Shown here: positions 7,516-14,226 of the stretch, piece by piece | How positions within the stretch are numbered: position 1 is the stretch's first letter | Layout: every line of letters begins with the position of its first letter | NCBI RefSeq assembly: GCF_002931075.1 | Contig: NZ_PSTQ01000001.1 | Span: 434,001 to 498,000, forward strand | Reading direction: 5' to 3' | From: Pseudoclavibacter sp. AY1F1 | Lineage (GTDB): Bacteria; Actinomycetota; Actinomycetes; Actinomycetales; Microbacteriaceae | DNA length: 64,000 nucleotides | Made by a program: the position numbers and the translations under genes | The notes under the pieces: generated by a model | The model's input: the letters and a program-made list of their open reading frames with translations, nothing else | What the model was told of the DNA's origin: nothing | Databases searched by the model: none

Positions 7516-8805
7516 TTACGCGCGAAGCGAGTCGAGGGCCTGCGAGAGGTCCGCGATGAGGTCGTCCACGTTCTCGAGGCCCACGGAGAGGCGCACGAGG
7601 CCCGGGTTGATGCCCGAGGCGAGGAGCTGCTCTGGCGTGAGCTGCGAGTGGGTCGTCGACGGCGGGTGCACGATGAGGCTTCGCACGTCGCCGATGTTCG
7701 CGAGGTGGCTGAAGAGCTTGACCCGCTCGACGAGCTTGCGGCCCGCTTCGACGCCGCCACGCAGTTCGAACGACAGGATGGCGCCGGCGCCGTTGGGGGC
7801 GTAGCGCTGCGCGAGTGCGTTCCACGGGCTCGACTCGAGGCCGGCGTAGTTCACGTTCTGCACCTCGGCGTGGCCCTGCAGCCAGCCAGCGATGGTGGTG
7901 GCGTTGGAGACGTGCCGCTCCATGCGCAGGCTGAGGGTCTCGACGCCCTGGAGGATCTGCCATGAGGATGCAGGCGCGATGGACGCGCCGATGTCGCGTA
8001 GCAGCTGGACGCGCGCCTTGGTGTGGAAGGCGTTGGCGTTGCCGAGCGCGCCCGTGTAGCTGAGGCCGTCGTAGCTCGGGTCGGGCTCGGAGAGGCCGGG
8101 GAAGCGGTCCTTGTGCTCGTCCCAGGCGAAGGTGCCGCCGTCGACGATGACGCCGCCGATGACGGCGCCGTGGCCGCCGAGGAACTTCGTCGCGGAGTGG
8201 ACGACGATGTCCGCTCCGTGCTCGAACGGACGGATGAGGAATGGGGTCGCGATGGTGTTGTCCACGATGAGCGGCACCCCGACCTCGTGGGCGACGTTCG
8301 CGACGGCCTCGATGTCGAGGATGTTGACGGCGGGGTTGCCGATCGTCTCGCCGAAGAAGAGCTTCGTGTTGTCCTTGGCCGCCGCCCGCCACGCGTCCGG
8401 GTTGTTCTGGTCCTCGACGAAGGTGACGTCGATGCCGAGCTTCGCGAACGTGTACTTGAAGAGGTTGAACGTGCCGCCGTAGATGGAGGTCGATGACACG
8501 ATGTGGTCGCCGGCACCCGCGATGTTGAGGATCGCGAAGGTCTCGGCCGCCTGACCGGAGGCGAGGGCGAGGGCTCCGCTGCCACCTTCGAGGTCAGCGA
8601 TGCGTGCTTCGAGCACTGCGGTCGTCGGGTTCGTGATGCGCGTGTAGATGTTGCCGGCGCGCGAGAGGGAGAAGAGGTCGGCCGCGTGCTGTGCGTCGTC
8701 GAACACGTACGAGGTCGTCTGGTAGATCGGGGTGACGACGGCGTTGGTCGTCGGGTCAGGGGCGGAACCGGCGTGGATCTGCCTGGTCTCGAAGCTCTGG
8801 GTCAT
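7516..8805 (-). CDS. metY: O-acetylhomoserine aminocarboxypropyltransferase (sulfhydrylase)
   Basis: 429 residues, Cys/Met metabolism PLP enzyme. It has the expected length, IYTRITNPTTAVLEARIADLE near the substrate/PLP site, and the PLP-binding Lys207 in HSATKFLGGHG. It condenses O-acetylhomoserine with sulfide to give homocysteine. The ATG has a strong GGAGG site upstream. The gene leads a metY-metX operon. The ~130-base leader holds two hairpins that share a strand just before the ribosome binding site, suggesting regulation at the leader. The name is more likely MetY than MetB or MetZ because of the length and the metX partnership. Confidence 0.92.
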   Translation of the reverse strand: MTQSFETRQIHAGSAPDPTTNAVVTPIYQTTSYVFDDAQHAADLFSLSRAGNIYTRITNPTTAVLEARIADLEGGSGALALASGQAAETFAILNIAGAGDHIVSSTSIYGGTFNLFKYTFAKLGIDVTFVEDQNNPDAWRAAAKDNTKLFFGETIGNPAVNILDIEAVANVAHEVGVPLIVDNTIATPFLIRPFEHGADIVVHSATKFLGGHGAVIGGVIVDGGTFAWDEHKDRFPGLSEPDPSYDGLSYTGALGNANAFHTKARVQLLRDIGASIAPASSWQILQGVETLSLRMERHVSNATTIAGWLQGHAEVQNVNYAGLESSPWNALAQRYAPNGAGAILSFELRGGVEAGRKLVERVKLFSHLANIGDVRSLIVHPPSTTHSQLTPEQLLASGINPGLVRLSVGLENVDDLIADLSQALDSLRA

Positions 8806-8816
8806 AGGTAGCCTCC

Positions 8817-8848
8817 GGGTCGGCTGCGACCCGACTGGACAGCCGGGT
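8817..8848 (-). promoter_or_regulatory. overlapping hairpins in metY leader (possible attenuator or riboswitch platform)
   Basis: On the minus strand one arm pair spans 8848-8829 (ACCCGGCTG / CAGTCGGGT, one G-U). A second spans 8832-8817 (GGGTCG-CAGC-CGACCC). They share GGGT and cannot form together; the second ends right before the GGAGG ribosome binding site of metY. I could not match a known SAM-class aptamer to the upstream bases. Confidence 0.45.
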
Positions 8849-8937
8849 GGCACCGAGTGTGGCAGTGGGCTCGCGAGTGGGCAACGGAGCGGGACACAAA
8901 TCGTCACGCGTGTCAGGCGGGGAGAGCGGCCGCATGC

Positions 8938-8943
8938 CACGAT
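8938..8943 (+). promoter_or_regulatory. putative leaderless promoter -10 (CACGAT)
   Basis: CACGAT lies 6 bases before the ATG at 8950. The hexamer is a weaker match than others in the window, but the spacing is the same. Confidence 0.3.
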
Positions 8944-8949
8944 GGACGC

Positions 8950-9771
8950 ATGCCTGAAGAACAGAGAACGCGTGTGGTTGTGGTCACGGGGGCAAGCAGC
9001 GGTATCGGCCGGTCGACGGTGAGGTCGCTGCGCGCCGAGGGGAGGACCGTGCTCGCGACGGCGCGTCGTGCCGACCGCCTCGAGGAGCTTGCCGCTGAGA
9101 CCGGCGCCGAGGTCCTTGCCGGTGACATCACCGATGACGCCTTCGTGGCCGAGCTGCGCGAGCACGCCGCTCGGCTCGGTGAGGTCGAGGCGCTCGTGAA
9201 CGTCGCGGGCGGGGCTTTCGGCACGGAGAGTGTCGAGGCGAGCAGCATCGACGACTGGCAGCGGATGTTCGAGCTCAACGTGCTCGGCACGAAGCGTGTC
9301 ATCACGGCGCTGCTGCCGCTTCTGCGTGCGTCGGCCGCGAGCAGCGAAGACGAGTTCCCGCACGCCGACATTGTGACCGTGACGTCGACGGCAGGGCGAG
9401 TCATCTACCAGGGCGGCGGCGGGTACGTTGCGACCAAGGCCGCGGAGGCGGCCATGATCGGCGTGCTGCGCCTCGAGCTGGGCGGCGAGCCGATCCGGGT
9501 CATCGACATCGCTCCGGGAATGGTGCACACCGACGAGTTCACGCTCAAGCGGATGCGCGGCGACAGCGAGTCCGCGGCGAAGCTCTACGAGGGGGTCGAT
9601 CACCCGCTGACGGCGGACGACATCGCGGCGACGATCCAGCTTGCGCTTCAGCTGCCCGGCCACGTGAACGTCGACGAGCTCATCGTAAGGCCGGTCGCGC
9701 AGCGCGAGCAGTTCCAGCTGCACAGGGGCCCCCTCGAGATGAAGACCACGACGAAGGAGTCCGGCGAATGA
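8950..9771 (+). CDS. SDR family NAD(P)-dependent oxidoreductase
   Basis: 273 residues, classical short-chain dehydrogenase. The cofactor motif TGASSGIG is near residue 14, the NVAGG segment follows, the catalytic Ser is in VTVTSTAG and YVATK carries the Tyr/Lys pair. APGMVHTDEF is also typical. Such proteins of the YdfG type oxidise 3-hydroxy acids or serine, but the substrate cannot be read from the sequence. The ATG at 8950 has a -10-like hexamer 6 bases away and no ribosome binding site. The stop overlaps the start of the next gene (ATGA), and a third gene, ung, is coupled the same way. Confidence 0.85.
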   Translation: MPEEQRTRVVVVTGASSGIGRSTVRSLRAEGRTVLATARRADRLEELAAETGAEVLAGDITDDAFVAELREHAARLGEVEALVNVAGGAFGTESVEASSIDDWQRMFELNVLGTKRVITALLPLLRASAASSEDEFPHADIVTVTSTAGRVIYQGGGGYVATKAAEAAMIGVLRLELGGEPIRVIDIAPGMVHTDEFTLKRMRGDSESAAKLYEGVDHPLTADDIAATIQLALQLPGHVNVDELIVRPVAQREQFQLHRGPLEMKTTTKESGE

Positions 9772-10499
9772 GCATTTTCCTGGTGGGCGGCGGAGACGGC
9801 CCAGGTGTCGAACTGGCGCTCTCCCAGCTGGCGAGCGAGGCACGGCTTCGGGCGGGTGGGGATACCCCGGTGGTCGCGGTCATCGCGGTCGGAGAAGCAC
9901 CGGCTCCCATCGCCGACTGGTTTGCCGACCGACTGAGATCGCTTGACCCAGGCGTCCTCGCGACGCCAGTGCTCGCCCGCAGCAATGAGGCAGGCGAGCC
10001 GCTCGACGAGATCGATCTCGCGAGCTTCTCGACGGTTCACGCGATCCTCGTGGCCGGCGGGCACACTCCTGCCTACCTCGCAGCCCTTGCCCCGCTCGCG
10101 ACCGACATCCGTCGCCTCGTGAGCGAGGGCGTCTCGTACCTGGGCTACTCGGCTGGCGCCGCGATCGCGGCGGACGAGGCCATCATCGGGGGCTGGCGTA
10201 TCGGCGGCGTTCCGGTCGCCCCCGAGGAATCCGGTGAAGGCCTCGACGAGGTCACCCTCGAGGCCGGGCTCGGGCTGGTCGACCTCACCATCGAGGCGCA
10301 CGCTGCGCAGTGGGGTCTCGTGGCCTTGTGTGCCGCGAGCATCGAGGCGGGTCTCGCCGAGCGGATCCTCGCCATAGACGAGGACACGGTGCTGAAGGTC
10401 GGCGAGGGTGCCCTCGAGATCCTCGGCTCCGGCAGCGTCTGGCAGCTCACGGCAGGAGAAGGCGGAGTCACGGTTTCGTCGAGCCGCGCACCCGAATGA
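9768..10499 (+). CDS. S51-like peptidase / class I glutamine amidotransferase-like protein
   Basis: 243 residues. Features of the dipeptidase E/cyanophycinase-like fold are the amino-terminal FLVGGG, the central [15 protein letters not shown] and the nucleophile elbow GYSAGAA with Ser128. A His follows in EAHAAQWGL. It probably hydrolyses a small peptide or amide in the cytosol; the substrate is unknown. The ATG overlaps the SDR stop by four bases and the TGA overlaps the ung ATG, so it is the middle gene of a three-gene coupled operon. There is no signal peptide. Confidence 0.72.
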   Translation: MSIFLVGGGDGPGVELALSQLASEARLRAGGDTPVVAVIAVGEAPAPIADWFADRLRSLDPGVLATPVLARSNEAGEPLDEIDLASFSTVHAILVAGGHTPAYLAALAPLATDIRRLVSEGVSYLGYSAGAAIAADEAIIGGWRIGGVPVAPEESGEGLDEVTLEAGLGLVDLTIEAHAAQWGLVALCAASIEAGLAERILAIDEDTVLKVGEGALEILGSGSVWQLTAGEGGVTVSSSRAPE

Positions 10500-11218
10500 C
10501 CGGGATGCGGGGATTCGGTGGGTTCGGGAGGCTCGATCCGGGCTGGGCTCGCGCCCTCGAGCCCGTGACGGGCGAGATCGCCCAGATCGAGGAGCGACTC
10601 GAGGTCGAGGCTGCGTCCGGAGCCGGGTTCATGCCCGCACGCGAGCAGGTGCTCCGGGCGTTCCAGCTCCCGCTCGACGACGTGCGGGTGCTCATCGTGG
10701 GGCAGGACCCATACCCGACCGTCGGGCACCCCATCGGGCTCTCCTTCGCCACTGATCGGCATGTGCGGCCGCTGCCGCGGAGTCTCGCCAACATCTACCG
10801 CGAGCTGCGGGACGACCTTGGCATCGAGCCGGCTGCCACCGGCGACCTCTCGCGGTGGAGCGAGCAGGGCGTGCTGCTCCTGAACCGGGTGCTGACGGTC
10901 CGTCCCGGTGCCGCTGGGTCCCATAGGGGGTTCGGGTGGCAGACGGTCACCGATGCGGCCATCGAAGCGCTGGTCGCCAGGAATCGCCCGCTGGTCGCGC
11001 TCCTCTGGGGCAAGGATGCCCAAGCGCTTGCGCCGCTGCTCGGCAGTACTCCGCGCGTCGAGAGTCCGCACCCGAGTCCGCTTTCCGCTTCCAGAGGCTT
11101 CTTCGGCTCGAGACCCTTCTCCAAGGTCAACGAGCTGCTGCGTCAACAGGGCGCGGACCCAATCGACTGGCGCGTCGAGACGGCTGACGCCCTCGGCTCG
11201 CAGCCCCACTTGTTCTAG
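10496..11218 (+). CDS. ung: uracil-DNA glycosylase, family 1
   Basis: 240 residues. Motif A GQDPYP (69-74) carries the catalytic Asp71. HPSPLS near 192-197 is the DNA-intercalation/His motif. The middle contains [14 protein letters not shown] and [10 protein letters not shown], both family 1 hallmarks. It removes uracil from DNA to start base excision repair. The ATG overlaps the previous stop (ATGA). The family normally has LLLN; here LLLN is followed by RVLTVR, within normal variation. Pairing with an S51-like peptidase and an SDR has no obvious pathway logic. Confidence 0.95.
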   Translation: MTGMRGFGGFGRLDPGWARALEPVTGEIAQIEERLEVEAASGAGFMPAREQVLRAFQLPLDDVRVLIVGQDPYPTVGHPIGLSFATDRHVRPLPRSLANIYRELRDDLGIEPAATGDLSRWSEQGVLLLNRVLTVRPGAAGSHRGFGWQTVTDAAIEALVARNRPLVALLWGKDAQALAPLLGSTPRVESPHPSPLSASRGFFGSRPFSKVNELLRQQGADPIDWRVETADALGSQPHLF

Positions 11219-11267
11219 CCCAGCCCGAGTTGGGCGCATCCCGGAGCCGACAAACGAAAGGTCCACC

Positions 11268-12719
11268 ATGAGCGAGCACCTGCATGAACTCGGAGCCGTC
11301 AGGCTGCGGGAACTCCTCGCAAGCGGTGAGCTCACGCCCGTCGACCTCGCGAGCGCCTACCTCGCCCGCATCGAAGCCGACGCAAATGCGTCCGGTGCCT
11401 TCATCACCGTGACTCCTGAGCGGGCGCTCGCACGAGCGCGGCAGCTCCAGGACAACCCGGAGGCAGGATCGCGGCGTCGTGATCGACTCAGCGCGCCGCT
11501 GTGGGGCCTGCCCTTCGCAGACAAGGACCTCGAGCCACGCGAGGGAGTCCCGACGACGTTCGGCTCGCGCGCGTTCGTGGGGTATGTCCCTGAGCAGAGC
11601 TCGCCGCTCGTGGCGACCATGGACGCGGCTGGCGGCGTGAGCCTGGGAAAGACGAACACTCCGGAGTTCGGGCTCCCGGCCTACACCGAGAACGCCGTCG
11701 TAGCCCCGGCCCTCACGCCGTGGGGCACCGGTCGTGGCGCCGGTGGTTCCTCGGGAGGCGCGGCTGCCGCTGTCGCTGCGGGGCTCCTGCCGTTCGCGCC
11801 CGGCTCCGACGGGGGAGGGTCGATTCGCATTCCCGCTTCGGCATGTGGCCTTGTTGGGCTCAAGCCGAGCCGCGGCCGCGTGCCGGACGGTTCCGGTGTC
11901 GGCTCGCTCGCGGGGCTTCCCGTGTCCGGGCCGATCGCGAGGAGCACCGCGGATGCGGCGCTCCTGCTCGACGGCATGATCGCCAGAAGGGCTGACGGGC
12001 GCCAGGCGGACCGGAGCGCCCTCACCGCGCCCGCCGGTGAGCGCTCCCACCTTGACTCGTTGGAGACGCCGCTGCGGCGTCTCCGCATCGGGTTCAACAC
12101 GTGGTCGCCGTGGGCGACGCGCTACGAGATCGACCTCGACCGCGACGTCGCCGCCGTCTTCGAGGAGAGCAAGGAACACCTAGCGCGTCTGGGGCACCAG
12201 CTCGTCGCCTTCACGCCACCGGATGCGCCTGACTACTTCGACGCGTTCCGCACTGTCTGGCAGGCCGGTGCCGCCACGATCCCGCTCGAGGGCGAGGCTC
12301 TCGAAGTTCTCGAACCGCTGACCCGCTGGCTGGTCGGGGTGGGCCGGACGAAGCTGGCGTCAGAACTCGCGCAGTCGCTCGCGACGCTGGCCGACTTCGA
12401 GCGCAGCATCATCGAGCAGTACTCGCGGTTCGACGTGGTGCTTACGCCGACCCTCGCTCAGACACCGAGGCCGCTTGGCTGGTTCGACGCGGTCGACGGA
12501 GAACGCAACTTCGAGCAACAATGCCAGTTCACGCCGTACACGTCGTACGTGAACGTGACTGGGCTGCCGGCCATCACGATGCCGGCAGGCTCAGCGCTCG
12601 GACTGCCCGTCGGCGTGCAGGCGATCGGGCGCCCCGGAGACGAAGCGACGCTACTGCAGCTGTCGAACGAGCTCGAACGGGAGATCAACTGGTCGCATCA
12701 GTACCCGCCCACGTGGTGA
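11268..12719 (+). CDS. amidase (amidase signature family)
   Basis: 483 residues. The Ser-cisSer-Lys triad can be placed: Lys86 in PFADKDL, Ser161 in GAGGSSGGAAAAV and the nucleophile Ser185 in GSDGGGSIRIPASACGLVGLKPSRGR. The C-terminal half (NVTGLPAITMPAG, GLPVGVQAIGR) is typical of amidases rather than GatA. A GatA role is unlikely because no gatB or gatC is adjacent, and the substrate is unknown. The ATG follows an AAAGG site at 49 bases after ung. A 3x11-bp tandem repeat lies just after the stop. Confidence 0.88.
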   Translation: MSEHLHELGAVRLRELLASGELTPVDLASAYLARIEADANASGAFITVTPERALARARQLQDNPEAGSRRRDRLSAPLWGLPFADKDLEPREGVPTTFGSRAFVGYVPEQSSPLVATMDAAGGVSLGKTNTPEFGLPAYTENAVVAPALTPWGTGRGAGGSSGGAAAAVAAGLLPFAPGSDGGGSIRIPASACGLVGLKPSRGRVPDGSGVGSLAGLPVSGPIARSTADAALLLDGMIARRADGRQADRSALTAPAGERSHLDSLETPLRRLRIGFNTWSPWATRYEIDLDRDVAAVFEESKEHLARLGHQLVAFTPPDAPDYFDAFRTVWQAGAATIPLEGEALEVLEPLTRWLVGVGRTKLASELAQSLATLADFERSIIEQYSRFDVVLTPTLAQTPRPLGWFDAVDGERNFEQQCQFTPYTSYVNVTGLPAITMPAGSALGLPVGVQAIGRPGDEATLLQLSNELEREINWSHQYPPTW

Positions 12720-12764
12720 GACGCGCGTAGCGAAGCGCGATCATCCGCAAGCGGTCCGCGAGCA

Positions 12765-12797
12765 GTCCGTCAGTGGTCCGTCAGTGGTCCGTCGGTG
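12765..12797. repeat. three tandem copies of an 11-bp repeat
   Basis: GTCCGTCAGTG occurs at 12765-12775 and 12776-12786, and GTCCGTCGGTG at 12787-12797. The array sits between the amidase stop and the 3' end of the minus-strand HExxH gene and includes that gene's stop codon. Because 11 is not a multiple of 3, a copy-number change would shift where that protein ends. Confidence 0.85.
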
Positions 12798-13209
12798 GCC
12801 CCTCGGCTGCCCGCTGCTCGCGCGCCGCAGGCCGGCGCCTCGGCGGCAGGTAGTTGCCGTCTTCGAGCCCTGCCTCGATCTCGAAGCGGTTCTTGAGGGG
12901 GTCGAAGCCCGCGAGCCAATACAGCGGCGGGAAGAGGAAACCGTAGCGCTTCCACTGCTCCACATGCACGCGCTCGTGCCGGAACACGCGCTCGCCGACG
13001 ACGTCGCGGGTCAGGTAGACGCGGCCGACGCACGTGCCACCCCTCCGGAAGGCCCATTTGGGAAGGCCACGACACACGATGAGTCCGTCGTGCACTTCCA
13101 CCCGCCCGGTCGAGAGTGGGACACCAACGGCCAATCCGACGGCTGTCGCCGCGTGGTAACCGAGGCGTGAGATCGGGGAGTCGAGGAAGACCCGCTTGAG
13201 AGGGTTCAT
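12781..13209 (-). CDS. small protein with HExxH metal-binding motif
   Basis: 142 residues, with no family I can name with certainty. One hydrophobic stretch (YHAATAVGLAVGVPL, about 18-32) is followed by a compact domain containing FRHERVHVEQWKRYG. The HExxH motif is His78-Glu79-x-x-His82 with an extra Glu84, as in zincin-like or DUF4157-type proteins. The C-terminal tail is Arg/Pro-rich and ends inside an 11-bp tandem repeat. The ATG (MNPLKRV) has GAAGG about 8 bases upstream. It is transcribed convergently to the amidase. It could be a minimal metalloprotease or a metal-binding protein without catalysis. Confidence 0.65.
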   Translation of the reverse strand: MNPLKRVFLDSPISRLGYHAATAVGLAVGVPLSTGRVEVHDGLIVCRGLPKWAFRRGGTCVGRVYLTRDVVGERVFRHERVHVEQWKRYGFLFPPLYWLAGFDPLKNRFEIEAGLEDGNYLPPRRRPAAREQRAAEGPPTDH

Positions 13210-13241
13210 AGGTGGTGACCTTCGTTCGCTGTCGGCGGGAC

Positions 13242-13298
13242 CGCGGGGGAGGAGAACGCGGGGAGGAGCACGCGGGGAGGAGAGCGCGGCGAGAAGAA
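13242..13298. repeat. four imperfect tandem copies of a 14-15 bp purine-rich repeat
   Basis: Units CGCGGGGGAGGAGAA, CGCGGGGAGGAGCA, CGCGGGGAGGAGAG and CGCGGCGAGAAGAA are contiguous from 13242. They lie between pspA and the HExxH gene (both minus strand), so the transcript would carry CU-rich repeats. Shortly after, at 13308-13330, GACCCG and CGGGTC can form a 6-bp hairpin with an 11-base loop. Confidence 0.75.
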
Positions 13299-13372
13299 CG
13301 CCGCTGAGACCCGACCGTGTGCGACGGGTCCCAGCGGCGAACGCTAGCTGGCGCTCGGTATGAACCTGGGCC

Positions 13373-14128
13373 TTAGAAGCTCTGCTCTGGCGCGTCGATG
13401 GCTGCCGGTGCGCGCTGCCCCTGCTTGAGCGCAGCAAGGCGGGCCTCCACCTCGGTCAGCTTGCCGAGGTCCTCGAGCTGGTTGAACTGCGAGTCGAGGC
13501 TGGACGTCTGCAGCTCCTGCTGGCCGCGGACGAGGGCCTCCTGGCGGCGCACCTTCTCCTCGAAGCGGCCGAGGTCGCTTGTCGGGTCCATGACGTTGAT
13601 GCTGCCGAGGGCCTCGTTGACCTTCTGCTGAGCCTCAGCTGTCTTGGCGCGCGCGGCGAGCTGGTCGCGCTTGGCGCCGAGCTGGCGCAGCTTCTCGCGC
13701 ATCCCCTCGAGTCCGCCCTTGAGCTGGTCGACGACCTGCGTCTGGGCTCGGATCTGCGGCTCTGCCGTCCGTGCCTCGGTCTCAGCCTCGATCTGGCGCG
13801 AGAGAGCGACCTTTGCGAGGTTGTCGAACTTCTGCGCGTCGACCTCGTCGTTTGCGGCGCGGAGCTCGTCGGCCTTGCGGCTCGCGGCGAGCGCCTTGTT
13901 GCCCCACTCCGATGCGGCCTGGACGTCTTCGCGATAGTCGTCTTCAAGCATCCGCAGCTGGCCGATGGTCTGCGCGATGGCCGACTCAGCCTCCTTGATG
14001 TTCGAGGTGAAGTCGCGAATGAGCTGGTCGATCATGAGCTGCGGGTCTTCCGCGTTGTCGATGAGCGAATTGATGTTCGCGCGGACGAGCTGGCTGATTC
14101 GTCCGAAGATGGACTGCTTGTTGGACAT
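13373..14128 (-). CDS. pspA: PspA/IM30 family membrane-stress protein
   Basis: 251 residues, nearly all alpha-helical coiled coil, starting FGRISQLVRANINSLIDNAEDP as in other PspA/IM30 proteins and with no transmembrane segment. It is expected to bind the inner face of the stressed membrane as an ESCRT-III-like assembly and help keep it sealed. The ATG follows AAGGAAG with 7-base spacing. It lies 98 bases downstream of a TPM-domain membrane protein on the same strand, and the two are probably one operon. There is no PspB/PspC or PspF-type regulator nearby. Confidence 0.9.
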   Translation of the reverse strand: MSNKQSIFGRISQLVRANINSLIDNAEDPQLMIDQLIRDFTSNIKEAESAIAQTIGQLRMLEDDYREDVQAASEWGNKALAASRKADELRAANDEVDAQKFDNLAKVALSRQIEAETEARTAEPQIRAQTQVVDQLKGGLEGMREKLRQLGAKRDQLAARAKTAEAQQKVNEALGSINVMDPTSDLGRFEEKVRRQEALVRGQQELQTSSLDSQFNQLEDLGKLTEVEARLAALKQGQRAPAAIDAPEQSF

Positions 14129-14226
14129 CGATTGCTTCCTTTTTGCTGGTCGGGCCCTGTTGGTCCCTGGTGGATGGCCGTGCTGTGAGGTTGTGAGTTG
14201 GTGAGCGTCCGGCTGGACGCTGGTCG

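Noticed and set aside
8806-8940. Named SAM riboswitch upstream of metY
   Set aside because: Hairpins are present but I cannot recognise the conserved core of any SAM class, so only an unnamed leader structure is reported.
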